From NCBI GenBank assembly GCA_022605955.1, contig JAKCOZ010000010.1:806001-870000 (forward strand): a stretch of DNA of 64,000 bases, given 5' to 3'. A program made the position numbers and the translations under genes. The notes under the pieces are model-generated. The model did not search any database. It was not told the DNA's origin and worked only from the letters and a program-made list of their open reading frames with translations. Origin of the DNA: Rallus limicola. Lineage: Eukaryota > Chordata > Aves > Gruiformes > Rallidae. Shown piece by piece: positions 24,467 to 38,625 of the stretch (within the stretch, counting starts at the first letter, position 1; the number at the start of each line of letters is the position of its first letter).

Positions 24467-27400
24467 TAAAAAAGGTAAACATATGTAACTGAAACAATGA
24501 CATCTATGCCTTTAACTGGGAAACGTCCACTTCCTTGCAGATATTGATGCACCTAAACAAGAGATCTAAACTTATAAGAAATGGGATGCAGACCTTTTTT
24601 TTTTTTTTTCTTTTCAAATGCAGCACAGGTCTGGAGCTGTTCTGTAGATGATCTAAATGAATTTGACGGTTTGTAGCAGCACATAAAATATTTGTAGCTA
24701 AAGAGAGAAGTAAAATCTAAAGACTTGGTAGGACACTTGAGCTGTGAGGGTAGATTTTGCTCCTTTTCATAAACTCTGCATGCCTGTAGTTTAAAAAGAA
24801 AATGTTCTTTAATTTCTGTTTAGTATATTGTATCTGAACATAGGAGAGAATAAGTTACAATGAATAATTTATTTGAGAAACTTGTTTTCTTTTGTGACTT
24901 GTTTAATGTAAGTTTCATGAGATTTTTCTCCTGCTCAATTTTATAATGGTGAAAGTATCCCATAAACAAATTGTAGTTTTTGGGTAAAATATAGAAACAC
25001 GCTTTTGCTTTTTCACTAGGTGACTAGTTTTGGAAATATTTTGTTCAAAATATATAGTGTTTTCAGATTCTGCCTTATAGTTCATACATTATACATTCCA
25101 GATTATTTAACAAGAAGTATGATCAATCACATTACATTTACCATTTCTCTTAATTTACTTCTTGTTATGATATTCAGATTTCAAAAAGCAGGTTATATTT
25201 CCCCCTTTTACACCAACTGGGACAAAGCAAGGTCAAAGCTCTGGGGAAGTCTTTAGCAGTGTCTGAATTTCACTGTCTTTCCACTTAGGTTTAGCCTGAG
25301 GCTTTATGTGCTGTTTTAAATGGATAAAAAACCCTCTCACATTAATTCGTGAACAGAGAAACTCACACACGTGCAGGGTTGCTAATGAATATAACACTAT
25401 AGGTACTTATTTTTACAGGGGAACATAAAGGGGCAAGCAAGGTGTAATCCTGAAGGGCTTTGGCTTGCAGGGTATGGTCTTGTTGTAAGGTTAATCTGTT
25501 AATAGCACAATAGGTGTGCACAGTTGAAGATACAAAGGTTAAATTATCATTAGGTATCTTATATTATATCTCCTTTAATTTCCTCAAGGCTTTGTCAGTA
25601 CACACAAGCAGCCCTCTAACAGATGAGTCCTGTTAGGACTCTGGAGTAATTTTTGAGGCTTGAGTGAACAGATACTGAAGAAAAGAAAGCTGACTTGCAG
25701 TGAGTAGAAATAGGACAAAGAAATGTTTAATCTTTCAGAAAGCTGTGCATAAGCCTTTCTGTGCTGTTGCATAAAATATGACTGGAAAATGTGGTAGGCT
25801 TGGATTCCCTATAGGGACAAAAGATAACTCCATGTTACTTGCATTAGTGACGGCTGACACAGTATGTACTTCAGCACTTCATGGCTGCAGAGTGCCCTAC
25901 TTAAATTGAGGACAAGTATCTTTTGCTGCTTACCCCACATCTTGACTTATGCAGCATGTGCTTTTTCTGATAATTGTATTTAAACAAGTAGTATACAAGA
26001 CACAAATGCAGTCACTACTGAAATAATTGAAAAGTTCTCCTAAAGACCTCTCTGTCAAATCCAGTGTAGCTGAATGAAACTTTAAAAAATGTATCAGTTG
26101 ATGAAGATCAAGGGAAAATGGTAGCCAGAGTCTTGGTTTAAGATCTTCTAATAAATGTATTGGAAAATTTAAATTTAAAAACATACTGTAAATTAAGCCT
26201 TACATTGATTTCATTTCATTTATTCAATGATATTATCTCTTTTTGCACTGCAACTTAGCTGTGAAATACTGGGTGTGTCTGTGACAGAAAAGCTGCAGAG
26301 ATTTATGCACAGTGTTATTTCTGTATATAATATGCTTCAATGCTCCTTTTCAGTGTTCACAAGTAAGTGTTATGGTATGTCCTGCATTCACAGAAATGAA
26401 GAATCCTTCTTTACCATGCCACCAAAAAAATCCATTTTAATAATTACTAATATAATAATTAATTTGCCAGTTAATTCCTCCTTTCCCTGGTACTCAATGA
26501 AAATCTGAAGTTTAATTTACAGGTGCAAGTCCATAGCTACAGATGGATTCTGTGTCACTCTTGCAGGAGCTTTAGAAATATATTAGTGTTCATCATAACT
26601 TTTCATCTGTTGTTCTTGCACTGATTTATTGTTTTCATCATTTTCTTTGTCCTGTGCTCCGGAGTAACTGAACTGTTTAGAACATAGGAGAATGGAGTCA
26701 TTGCTTATCCAATTGCATTCTCAAGTAGTACCTCTTCATACCTCTTTTCTAGAAGAAACTGTAAAAGCATTTAAATGTAAGTCTGTGTCCTTTCAGTCTC
26801 ACCATAGGAAATGATGTTTAGCTAGGCATAAAGGTAAAGGCACAGCATAACTCAGTGTAATTACTAGTAGTTGCAAGAGTTTCCTAGCAGTAGTATACAG
26901 TGAAAACATCAGTTGAAAAATATAATGAAATATTAAATAAGTTTCATCCAAGAAAACTGATGGTTTGAGACACTTGGAAGAACAATGTAATTTTTTTATC
27001 AAGTAAGTTTTTATTCAAGTGAAATTTTAATTAAATGGTGAACTAAGACAACATCACAAATCTAAACTGTGACAACATAAATGAGACAATAACTTTTTAA
27101 AATTATTTGTAACCATGTGTGCTGCAGAGAGAAGAAGCATTGAGGTCAATAATATGTTTTTTTACAGATCATTTTATATTATTTTAATTTCAAATAAAAT
27201 GTTGCACACTATTAGCTTGAGATCAAGCCACTGCAAGTAAAAGGAGTAAGGAAAGTAAACTATTATTTTGATATAAATCATGGAGAGAAATTAAATGCAA
27301 GTCTTGAGTGACTCAAGTTTATATTTCACTCACAAGACCAATCTTTGCCTTAGTGTTTAATATTTAACTCCTTAGTGATGAAACTCAGTTAACCCATGTA

Positions 27401-28306
27401 GTATCAAGCAGGATCTTTATATGAGTGAAATGGGGGGTAGAAAGAATTATACAGAGAAAAATGCACAAACCAGTAAACCCAAGGTTAGGATGAAGAGAAA
27501 TATTAAGAGATTTTTGGTAAAAAGAAGACACTTGGCCTATTTTAATACTGAGTTAAAAGCATCCTGGATTAATGGTAGCATTGAAACATGTTTGCTTGCC
27601 TGTATGTCAGGTTAAATTTAAGCCTAATAAGATAGTTTCAAAATTTTTCTTTTGATTTGAACAGTCACATTGTGGTCACCTGCCATCCTGCTGTAATAAA
27701 TATGGATTGAGAAAAGGGACGGTTTATGACAAAAGAAGTGGATATGTGTGAGGCACAAGATTAACATGAAAGTGTATGAATTGGGCTGTGAGTTATTTGA
27801 GTTTCAGCCAGAAGGTTCTTTGTTTATGTCCCAGTAAAATGTCTTAAGTTTCTGAAGGAGTGTCATAACAAATTCTGCAAAAGTGGCAAATTCAACCTAA
27901 AAGTTTGAATCTTACAGAATTTTTCTGATAAAGCCATTTGCTACACTTGCTTTATTGTGCTTTTTTTTTTTCTTTTATTATATGTAATGAAACAAACTTT
28001 TCTGGGTTTCCTTGAAACCTGGAAAATCAAATTTCAATACATTAGGTTAAGAAATTTAAAAACACTGAGATTTTTGTTTAACACTACTTAAAATATGACC
28101 AAGAAAACTATTTCTTGGGAATGACAATTAGGGCTTTGAAACGAGTGAAAGTAAAGAACAGTACGTAAATTCATCTGAGATTTTTTTAAAAGATCTTGCT
28201 TATTCAGTCATGTATATATATGTTAACTTTGGGGAATAGAGGGAAAAAGAAAATCAAGAGGAATTCCATTGTCTAAAAACTAATACTGTGATGCTGACTA
28301 TTCCAG

Positions 28307-28465
28307 ATCTGTTGCAGAAGCCACAGAAGTTGATCTCAACATGAGAGTTGGATTGCATACAGGCAGGGTGCTTTGTGGGGTCCTGGGTCTGCGAAAATGG
28401 CAATATGATGTCTGGTCAAATGATGTGACTTTAGCTAATGTAATGGAAGCTGGAGGACTGCCTGG
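28307..28465 (+). CDS. ADCY1: ADCY1 coding exon (provisional exon 5), C1a
   Basis: A 159-nt exon, acceptor TATTCCAG and donor GTAAGT. The first base completes Thr, 52 codons follow, and two bases of Gly carry over (fragment residues 81-132, shared 133). It starts [20 protein letters not shown] and includes [20 protein letters not shown], the highly conserved GVLG...KWQYDVWS block of C1a that shapes the nucleotide/forskolin pocket region in membrane cyclases. The end, [12 protein letters not shown], leads directly into the next exon. The frame is clean across both junctions. Confidence 0.97.
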
Positions 28466-30353
28466 GTAAGTCTAAGAAAACACAGAAAGAGACCTGCATG
28501 GGTGAAGAATTTATTTCCTCCTTTGAGGAATTTGCAATGCAGTCTCTATTAATAAGAAAGGTTGTGATTCATAGGAGTAGTCAATGTATTATGCAATTTA
28601 TCCTGTGGAATTCTCCAAATTATCTTCATATTTATATTAGCAATAGGTTGGATTAGAAGCAAAACATTTCCAAATGAAAGCCGTATTAGAAGCTTCCAAA
28701 TATAAAGAGTAGGAATGAAGCAATGATAGGAAGATGGAATTCTAGATTTTCACTATTGCATTTTATAAAAGTAAAACCAACTAGTTACTTCAGAAAAACT
28801 TTACCCTTGCACCTCTACACATGTGGGGCTGTGTGCTTTATTCCTTTTATATGGTAAGATTTCCATTTTTTGTGCTTTAGGAAAAAAAAACCCAAATATT
28901 TGTGCACTCAAATATTGATGGTGTGTGTGTGCAAATGACACAGTAGCACATAAAACTTCAGCCAACCCATGGGACATGGCCTGGAACTTTAAGTACTCCT
29001 TGGACAGCCCTGGACCAAATTTAAAAGCACACAGTGTGCACTTTTGGAAGAATGCATGGGTGTGCTTCTGTGTACAGCTTATATTTCGACTGGGACCTAC
29101 CATCCTCTGTTGCTTTTGCTGTCCAGGGCGCAATGGAACCTCTTAATTTTTGTGGTTCAGATGAGGGAATTTCTGTTTGTTGCACATGTCTGCCTTAGAA
29201 AATTTTGTCAGTGTATTTTATATGTTACTTACCTTAACGCTTTCCAGTGAAAAAAAATCTGAACTCATGTTAAATGTGTACAGTTTCTGGTATAAAATAA
29301 GACAGGGATCTCCTGGAGGGAATCCAGCAGAGGACTACAAAGATTAAAGGCCTGGAGCATCTCCCCTGTGAGGAAAGGCTGAATGAACTGCGGCTGTTCA
29401 GTACTGAGAAAAGAAGACTAAGAGGGGATCTTATGCATGTTTATCTTAAGTGTGCGAACACAGTGGGAAATAGCCAATCGCTTTTCAGATGTCTGTGAAG
29501 ACAGAACAAGGGGCAATGGCCTCAAGTTGGAGCACAGGAAGTTCTGTACCAATATATCAAAGAACTTTTTCACAGTGAGGGTGACAGAGCACTGGAACAG
29601 GCTGCCCAGAGGGGTTGTGGAGTCTCCTTCTCTGGAGATATTCAAGATGTGTTTGGACAGAACCTGCTTTGGCAGGGGACTTGGACTCAAAGGGACTTGA
29701 GGTCCCTTCCAATCCCTACAATTTTGTGATTCTGTGAAAGCAGTAATAGCTTTTCAGGTATCTTCTGTGAAGACATTTAAAATATAAGGGGTCTTTGGGG
29801 AGGAACCGTGAAGAGAGTTTTCAGGATAAGGAAACTCATGGATGGTATCAAAGATGTTTGTGCTGACAAAACAAAGTGAATTAGAAAGCTGTCTACTAAA
29901 CAGAATTAGTAAATGAAATAAGGCAGAGTTGTGAAGGGCAACAGAAAAAAGTTTCTCCTTTATCCACAGAAGAGATTTGGAGTATGAAGCCAAAAGTTTC
30001 AAACACAACAGGATGCTTTTCAAATCAGGCCTTGAGGTAAACACTTAAGAAAGCCACACAAATTGGATGATGATGTACAGTCTTTCACTTGCTACAAATG
30101 AACAACTCTGCAAGTGTTTGGGCAATCAACAGTTATCTCTGTTCACTCTGATGAAGTTTAGAAAATGCATGTAAGATAAATGTATCTGGTTTCTATTGGG
30201 CTGAAAAGACACAAATATTTTTTTTAATAAAAAAATGGGGATTTGCTAATAATTTGTCTTCTTTATTATCTTCTACACAGAAATATATTTCAGTAACAGC
30301 TAGCACATAATGTATCTTTGCTTTAAATAATAATGTCCAATGTTTCTCTCCAG
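28466..30353 (+). other. ADCY1: ADCY1 intron, 1.9 kb
   Basis: GT-AG intron with one sense CR1 fragment at 29305-29740. ORFs at 28801-29250 on both strands show no recognisable protein. Nothing else is seen. Confidence 0.85.
29305..29740 (+). mobile_element. CR1 3' fragment
   Basis: The sense sequence encodes a degraded end of the CR1 ORF ([13 protein letters not shown], then [19 protein letters not shown]) and finishes with GGTCCCTTCCAATCCC and a TTTTGTGATTCTGTG terminus. It is 5'-truncated. Confidence 0.9.
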
Positions 30354-30495
30354 GAAAGTTCACATTACAAAGACCACCTTAGAATGTCTAAATGGGGACT
30401 ATGAGGTAGAACCAGGATATGGTCATGAAAGGAATAGTTTCTTGAAGAAGCATAATATTGAAACGTATTTTATCGTGCCATCCCATCGTAGAAAG
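30354..30495 (+). CDS. ADCY1: ADCY1 coding exon (provisional exon 6), end of C1a
   Basis: A 142-nt exon, acceptor CTCTCCAG and donor GTAAGC. The first base completes Gly and 47 whole codons follow (fragment residues 134-180): [20 protein letters not shown], then [20 protein letters not shown] and VPSHRRK. This is the C-terminal part of C1a, ending at the boundary with C1b. It leaves the next exon in phase 0. The GHERNSFLK stretch is characteristic of the membrane cyclase C1 end and fits type 1 well. Confidence 0.97.
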
Positions 30496-32825
30496 GTAAG
30501 CTCCACAACTTCTAGATTATTCTGTTATATGTTTTTGTAATTTAACAACTGTTTTGTGATATTCTGAAAGCAGAGTCACTACTGCTATTTCTTGTTTCTC
30601 TTCAAGCACACTTGAATTTAGGTCTTTTGGTTTTGACTTAGGTGGGCACACCAAAAAAGCTAATTTTGAACATTACATAGAGAAGTTGATCAATTTACCT
30701 CCCAAAAAAGAAAACTGTTGTTGTATGCAGATTCTGTAAGATTCTATCAGAAGTTATATGTTACTCACTCTTCCATTCAAAATGGTGTTTGAGAGTACAG
30801 CTTGGCTATTTTTCTTCTAGTTATCTTTACTCTTTCATTCACATATTCCCTTGCCATTTCATTCATGTTCTTCTAACCCCTTCTAAAAAATGTTTGTGAT
30901 TCTGGTGGCTGGAGCAGTCCCCAGTAATTGTAACCAGTGAAAAACAGATCATCTTTAATTCCAGGCCCGCAGGCAATTTCTTGGTCTGAATTTGGTGACT
31001 TGGGAAGTTTTTATGGACATGCTGTGAGTCCAGTCACAAGGGGAATTTGATTCTGGGAGTCAAAACTCCTGGTTTTGACACCTGGAAAGGCTATAGCAAA
31101 GACTTGGGTTTTTTATATATGCCTTTCCTCTAAAGCATTTTGTTATTATAGAGACAGAGTGTTCTCATCCACTGTGAAAATCATGCAAATTCCCATTTTG
31201 TTCTTCTTCTGGTATATATGATTAGATTTGGCTTTAGGCAGGATGAAAGAAAAACAGTGGGCTAGGTTCTGTTTTCACAGTCACTGACAGATTCTTCTGG
31301 TGGCTTTCTTGAAACCAGATTTAATTCCTAAATTAATCAGTCCCAATAAAGGAAATGTGTAAGGGAAGGTTTAATTAAGGTAGGTGAGTTGCTTATTGCT
31401 GCTAGATTTTTTATTGCCTTGTTTTTCTGCTGTTTTCATTCCTACGGCATAATGTGTAATTTTCAGTGATACCATGTAGCAAGTTTCATTTTATATTCAG
31501 ACGAGAAATAGCTGAATTTCAGGAAATTTTTGATGGGTTGGTGTGCAGAGACAAGTAGAGAGAGAAGGGCATAAATATAGCTATGGCATACTGAAACTGT
31601 TTCATGCCAAGTCCACTGCATAAACTGAGGAACAGAAACTTGACAGTTCACATATTAAAGTAAACCAGGTCAATGCATGTTTAATGTGTAAGGATGAGAG
31701 CCTACTACTGTGTGAGCACACATTTCTTTGTCTTTGCAAGATTGCTGAGAAACTACTCTTAAGAAATGAGTGATCAGTTTGTGATCAGCTGCATAAACCA
31801 AATGCCATCTTACCCATGATTGTCACTGGTGGTTTTGTGGAAGTGGCAGGTGCTGCGGTACAGCCTGACTAATAACATTAGCTCTCTGGCATGTATCAAT
31901 GATGTGTAAGGCAAACTGGCAGAAAAAAAACCCAACTTTATGAATTTTACTGGTATTGACTGGCTTCTGCACTGGGTTTGAAGATCAGTCAGCATGTCAC
32001 TTTGCTGTTTGCCACAGTGCATCACAGACATCCCCAATCTTTGTATATTTGCATGCTGATCATTGGACCACAAGCTACATAATAGTAATTTACCTTTAGA
32101 ATAAACACCTGTTGTCCCCTCCTATTCTGATTCAGTCATTAACTCTTCAGAGACATAGAAAAAGAAGGCTACCCATGAAGCACAGACAAGATGTCATTTC
32201 TTTAGGTAAATTAAGTTAATTGATGGTTTAATACTGTATCCCTTCCTCTGGACCAGTTGAAATACAGACACATTTTTTTATTCTGTACACATCACCTCTG
32301 ACATTAATATGAACTGACTTCAGCAGGTATGATGTCAAGAGGAATGAAAATCAATGTTATGATCAACAGATGGCCAAAAATCTATTGAATTTGAAAAGTA
32401 AATAGGTCCACTTAGATTTTTTCAACATTTCTATTTATTTATTTAGAAGACACATACTCTGCATTCTTCCATTTTTGATCTGACATGAAGATCTTTCATC
32501 ACAAATATTGCCCAAGCCAAGAATAAGAGTAACAGCATAAGACAAGTCATTGAAGTACCAGGTACATTTTAAATGTAAAGAAATAATAAAGTACTCCCCA
32601 TTATTTTTTACTCTTTCATTGAATCAGCTAACCATGATTTTGTGATCTGATCTGATGTGATTAACATGATTAATATAACTAAATACATGTGAGATCACTT
32701 CTGAGTGGCCACTGAGGGAATACATTTGGGTTTGTTTCGTCAGAGGGTTTGTTTTTTTTTAACTATGGTGAAAGTTGTGTTAGTCTATTATTAATAACAG
32801 TAGTATTAAGCAATAATTATGCACC

Positions 32826-33359
32826 TCTCCTCTGGTCTTGTGAGACCCAACCTGGAGTACTGCATCCAGCTCTGGGGTTACCAGCACAGGAAAGACATAG
32901 AGCTGTTGGAGTGAGTTCAGAGGAGAGCCATGAAGATGATCCGAGGGCTGGAGCACTTCCCCTATGAAGACAGGCTGAGAGAGTTGGGCTTGTTCAGCCT
33001 GGGGAAGAAAAGGCTCTGGGGAGACCTAATTGTGGCCTACCAATACTTAAAGGGGTCCTACAGGAAAGTGGGAAAGAGACTGTTCACCAAGGAGTGCAGT
33101 GATAGGACAAGGGGCAATGGCTTCAAGCTGAAAGAGGGGAGGTTTACATTAGACTTTAGGAAGAAATTTTTTTCAACGAGGGTGGTAATGCACTGGAACA
33201 TGTTGCCCAGAGAGGTTGTGGAAGTCCCCTACCTAGCAGTGTTAAAGGAAGGTTGGATGAGTCTTTGGGCAACCTGATCTAGTGGAGAGTGTCCCTGCCC
33301 ATAGCAGGGGGGGTTGGAACTAGGTGACCTTCCAACCCAAAACATTCTATGATTCTATG
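32826..33359 (+). mobile_element. CR1 3' fragment
   Basis: Degraded C-terminal CR1 ORF sequence is visible ([20 protein letters not shown] and [16 protein letters not shown]), followed by the 3' untranslated end with TTGGGCAACCTGATCTAG and two tandem ATTCTATG-type words at its terminus. A stop near 32913 breaks the reading frame. Confidence 0.93.
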
Positions 33360-35989
33360 CTTGACTGGATAGCATTCAGCTTCCAAACAGAGTTAAATAT
33401 TTCATCTGGTTTCCAAAGGCATACAGAATTTAAAAAATAAAATTAAATTAGTTTAAGTTAAATGTTTTTGATTATCATCATAAGTAAATATGTTTTTTAA
33501 ATGTAATGTGAAATGTTACGGTACTCTGACAAAGTTTCTAGTTCTGAAAATACAAGTACATATCTTTGCAAGCAAAGTTTAATTAACTATTCATGAAATT
33601 TTATATTGATACTAAAACTTAAAATGATATCACCAAAATACCACACCAAGACATGACTTGAAAAGCTTGATTAATGTAACTAGTCACAAGTCTGACCACA
33701 TCCATTAACGTCTTAGACTTTTAAAACAGGTCTGATCTAGTTAGAAAATACAGCTCTTTCTAATATTCATATGATGCAGGCTCTGTGTTTTAGGCACATG
33801 GATGTTCTCTTAGTTTCAGACTGTCCTAACTTTCTGAAGTATTGTAAATATTACTGTATGTGTATGTTATTTCAGGAAAAAAATCTAGGCCAGATCTGTT
33901 ATCTCATAACTCCTTACAGGAACTTTATAGGAACTTTAGACCCAGCTAAATAGCTTTTTCTATTAATTTTTCCTTGGTAATCTACATGACTTTCAAACTC
34001 TATGCTTAAAATTTAACCTGATTTTTTTTTTTAATAGAGTGGATCTGGCTTTCACCAGAATATTTTATTCTTTCTCCCTTCAGCTCTGATTTTGGTCAAA
34101 GTGGTTTTGCATCAGTTTTACAGATGGCATAGCTGGCCCCCAGAACAGCAGACTTAATGAATTTAGATGGACTGTCTACTTCATTTTTATGGTTGCTCTA
34201 TAAAGTGTAACACCTCCTAAGATTTGGCCTCAACAGCAGTGTTAATGGGGGTAGTTTTGTACTTGGCCTTACTTCTTTGTTGCAGCAATTCACTCTGTGA
34301 TGGCACCTCTGTAGTTTTGAAAAGGCTTATTAATTTCACCAGCTAAGAAAACAGACCAGCACAGATGTTTAAATGTAATTCCTAAGGTATTAATTCTTAA
34401 GGTATTCTTACAGATAGCATAGCAGTGGTCAGAAGTGAAGAAGTTTTTGTGAGGGGAATATTTCTCACAATGTATTAGTTTCTGGATTTACAGATGTGGG
34501 CCTGCAATCACTGTTACCTATTGACTGCTTAAGGGAACTTGCTTCAGTGAGTAACTTTACTGGGTCCAGAGCTAAGACAAAGACAAATAATGCTATAGAC
34601 CATTAATGGGAAGCAATAGAGTTGTGTCCAGGTAAAGGGGTCATAAAAAATATTAAAATCACAAGGAAACACAATAGATACAACTTAAAAATTATTCCTA
34701 TATTCATAATTGTCTTGTGGATTTTACAGCAAAACTCAAATATCATAAATAATTAGCTTTCAATGTGTTGTGTGACACTGCTAAATTTCTACTAACGTGA
34801 TGGTGAGTTATTCACCAACTAATTATGTATTCAAAGATACTAGTTATCTGTTATTTGTGGTACTGTGAATCACATGGTATCTGCATCTACTATTTGAACT
34901 GCACACAGTGATTGACATTCATGAAAGGTCCATGAAAGTGAGTACCCCATCTGTTCGCCTTTTGGAATCTAGCTGTTTATCTGAAAAAGCTGACATTTTT
35001 CTACCTTACCATGTAAAGCCATGCCAGGAAGTCTCAGAAAATTCTTTCTGTAGCTTGGACAGCCCTGCTTTGTTACCTGAAATCTCTGATCAATGAATGC
35101 TAAAACCATTCTGAAAATCCCAGGCAAAATGGTCTAAACTTTTTTTTTTTTTCCTGAATACTTGTTTAGTTATCCAGCCAGAAGGAAATGAATGATGGCT
35201 AGAGGTATGGCACTCTGTCTCCTGCCTGGTTTGCTGTGGTGAATCATGCCCTAAACATTTCAATGCAGGTGGCTAAAACGTCTATTTCAGTTTTGTCCAA
35301 AAAATAATTACAGCCAAACCAAAATACCAGCAGTCTATTTGAAAAGAGAAATTAAAACAATGGTTGAGGAAGAGTAGAATTGACAGTCTTATGATTTCAG
35401 AAAAACTTAGCTGAAGATTCAAGAATCCTCTCAATAGTCAAACACAGCTCAGAAGCATCCTTTGGAAAAGACTCTTTAAAATGTAAAAACTCTTGCAATT
35501 ATAGAACTTTCTAGAGCAGTTATCTACACTACACACTGGTGGCATAATTTATTGTGAACTGCAGATGGATTTAACTGCTCAAAAGGCTGATCAGTTAATT
35601 TCTTTGACTCATGATCTAATAGGCAGAATCTCAGCAACCTGAGATTCATTCAAACTTGCATGACAGCAGCTGCAAGAAAAGTGGCAAAGGCTGTCACATT
35701 GCTTTCATATATTGTTGTTTCATCTACCATAAACAGATGTGATTTTAAACTTCCTGAGTTGCAATCCTGTCACTAAACTCTGCTGCTTGAAAAGGCAGTA
35801 TTTTTTTACTTGGAGTACAACATCCTCCCTTATTTAATCAGCATAGCTTTGTTGCATGAAGCAGATGATCTGTGTTAAAATAAATTTCCAGGCTCCATAT
35901 CTTTCCACAAACAGCCAATGGGGTTTGTCTTGCTTAGGTCTATCCTGTGGCTGATATAATTTTTTTCCTCACCATGGAATGAACTTTAT

Positions 35990-36245
35990 GTAAAGTATGT
36001 CCCAACCCAGAAAGGTTCGATCTGTGGAGATTCATTGTTATTCCCAGAGTGAGACTAAGACAGAAACAAGGTCAGATGCCATAAAGATTAATAGTTACAT
36101 CAAAATTGCAGAGATGCAAGAAAGAGAGAGAGAAAGGTGGGAAAAGAAAAGTAAAGGTGCAATAGCTACTACTACAGAGCTGCAGCATCCTGTCTGTCTG
36201 AATCGACTTCCCTGTATACCTAAAGACCTCTCCCCAAACCAGTAG
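35990..36245 (-). mobile_element. LTR-type repeat fragment
   Basis: The segment 36152-36203 resembles 11418-11456, so the two regions are copies of one repeat family. Orientation and limits are inferred from that match. It directly precedes another LTR region. Confidence 0.45.
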
Positions 36246-37324
36246 CTGGATTCAGATCTCCCCAGGGGTGAGCATCAGGCTCTTTACCATGCATAGGGCA
36301 TCTCCTTATGGCTTACAAGTATCCCCTCCTAAGTGTAACATACCTTGGTCCGCTGAAAGACAGGCCTTGTCTGTCCCTGCAGTGATCTGGGTGAGTAGGG
36401 GAGCCCTCCCAAGAGGTCTTGGGGGCTCCCAGAGGAGTCTCGTCCTCAGCAGGTCCCACAGCTGGACAGAGAGGGTCCCATCTGGTGTGCCAAACTGACT
36501 CACGGAAACAAACTTCACAACTTATAAAGAGTTATAAAGCAGGTATGTTTACTCAGCACTGGGTGCATGGGGGATGGCTCCACCACAGACGTGTGCACTG
36601 GAGTGGCAGTTCTTCATGGTTATATTCAGTTCAGTGATACTTATTCATTAGATTACCTCCTACACCTATACATATTCATTACCTGTCCTGTTATGAATGT
36701 GTTGTCCCTGTGTCCCCGTCCCCCCCCGTCCCCCCCCCCGCTTCATATTAAAATTAGTTCCTGAAAGTAATTTCCATAAACTCCTCCCAGTTGTGTCTCT
36801 GCACTGTCTCCTGGTTGTGGTCGTCAGGGCTGTCAGCGATGAAACCTCAAAGTTGTCATCAGGTTGAATTTTTCATCTCCTCCTTCTGGTACATGTGTAG
36901 TTGTGATTGTTCCAGCTGGGCGCAACTATCCTTGGGATGTTTCCTTCTTATCAGACCAGGGTTCATTTTAAATTCTTTCAAGAACACTCTATTATTCAAA
37001 ACTAACTATACTAAAAATGAGCTGTTCAAACAAGATATTGTTTATGCCAGGTCATCTCCTGACATACTCACTGTGGAACTTCAAACCATCCTATTAGCAA
37101 GCCCCCCTTAACCTTTACAAGCATCTTACTAGCAAGTCCCCTTTATCACAGGATAGCAGTAATAGCAGGAAGTGCAATATTTCAGCAATGTTGAGACAGA
37201 CATCCGCTGGTACAAATGTCCACTGCCACTGGCATCCCTTGGTCCATTGCTGTAAATATTCTTTGGCATAGACATCCGTTAGTCCAGTAATGCAAACATC
37301 CTTTGAGGGACACAGTCCTTCACA
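36246..37324 (-). mobile_element. Antisense LTR with possible leader sequence
   Basis: From about 36495 to 37324 the sequence has the look of an avian retroviral LTR on the minus strand. Its high-coordinate end, read on the minus strand, starts TGTGAAGGACTGTG. It contains a C-rich run at 36713-36741. The portion 36246-36495 may be the untranslated leader next to the LTR, because the minus strand reads TTTGGCACACCAG at the border, a possible primer-binding site start. No coding remnants are clear. Boundaries are approximate. Confidence 0.5.
36713..36741. repeat. C-rich low-complexity run
   Basis: Two runs of eight to ten C separated by a GT step, inside the antisense LTR. Such a run is prone to length polymorphism and sequencing error. 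Confidence 0.85.
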
Positions 37325-38430
37325 ACGTAGCACAGAGAAAACAATTTTTCGCTTTGGATAGAATAGTAGCTACATGTAACTACATATGGTTGCCATTTCA
37401 TTTTATTTGTGAATCTCTTTTACATGTGAATCATTGTTAGCAACTAGCATGTTTCACAAGTATAACGGCTCATACACACTCTTGAGATGCTTTATACTAT
37501 GTTTTAGTAATACTTTCATCCAGCTTTTTAAAGTGGAGCAAGTTGATGTATATAATCCATGTCTTACTAGGATTTTAGATAGGTTGTTAGATTTTTCTGA
37601 CCTGATTAAGATTTCATCTTGATATCATCATGTGAATAATAACAAAAGGAAAACAAAGCTACAGAAGGAAAAAGGAAACTGAGTGAAACAATAGTTCTAA
37701 AATTTTAGCACTTCATTATTTTTATTATTTCCATGCAAATCAATGTTTCATCTATATTTGTATGAAATTTCATTCTCTGCAAAGTTAATTCAATTTAATC
37801 ACTCTGTTTAGGTCTACATGAATATGCCACACTGTTCTCAGGTACTCTTTTTTTTTCCAAACATAAAATTTGTGTTTTCTACATAGTATTTAGAGCCCAA
37901 TAAACCAGTCCGTACTGCTAGCAGCTCCAGAGAATTTTTTTTGCATCTGACTCTTCCAAAAATTTCCAGTCTGCTTAGTCTCAAGAAAGTTTTCATGGTG
38001 ATTTTAAGTTGTCTCATTCTGAAGATACTTTGACATGTGACCATATGCTCACCAGCCCTTATGGAGTGCTAGAGCTCTGACTCCTAAAATCTAGATAGGT
38101 ACAGAAGAAGGGATCTATACAGTTAATGCAGGGCATGTGAAAACTTTTCCAAATATTTGGACAAACTCTCTCCTTTGCTAGCTCACAGCAAGAAAAATGT
38201 ATTTAGCAAATTTTTTTTTTAATTTTAAATGCCTCAAATTAGGTATTTGAGACCATAGCTGGGCACACAATGATGATTTCTGCTTTCAAACTGATGACCA
38301 TTTGAAGCTACCACTGCTGCCATGCCTGGGAGACTCCATAGTGATTTTTGCTCAGTGGCTGACAACTCCTATGAAGGAACTTAACTAGAGATCTGTATGC
38401 TTATCTTGGGCATTCCAGGTTTTAGGACCC

Positions 38431-38491
38431 CAGATCTGATTTAATAGGTAGATAAATCAGATCTTAGCAGATCTGATTTAATAGGTAGATA
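38431..38491. repeat. 24-bp exact direct repeat, 37-bp period
   Basis: The 24-bp unit beginning CAGATCTGATTTAATAGG occurs at 38431-38454 and 38468-38491. It lies about 135 bp before the provirus 5' LTR and is a local duplication in the intron. Confidence 0.9.
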
Positions 38492-38625
38492 CACAGACTT
38501 TTGTTGGCAGCTGTACCTTGTATCTCATCAGGGTCTAATCTGCTCCTGAGACTGTATTGCACAAGTTTTTGGAATACACGCATGCCAACACTGGAGGTAA
38601 ACTGCTTGTGTTGCCATTCTGTAAA

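Larger units (their letters stand above)
18879..28306 (+). other. ADCY1: ADCY1 intron, 9.4 kb
   Basis: GT-AG intron. It holds the antisense retroviral pol block (about 19500-22495), a small sense gag-end segment (22496-22620), T-rich tracts near 22900 and 22965, an unrecognised antisense ORF (23381-23848) and CR1 ends near 24230 and 24430. The stretches 18880-19490 and 24470-28300 show nothing recognisable. Confidence 0.85.
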
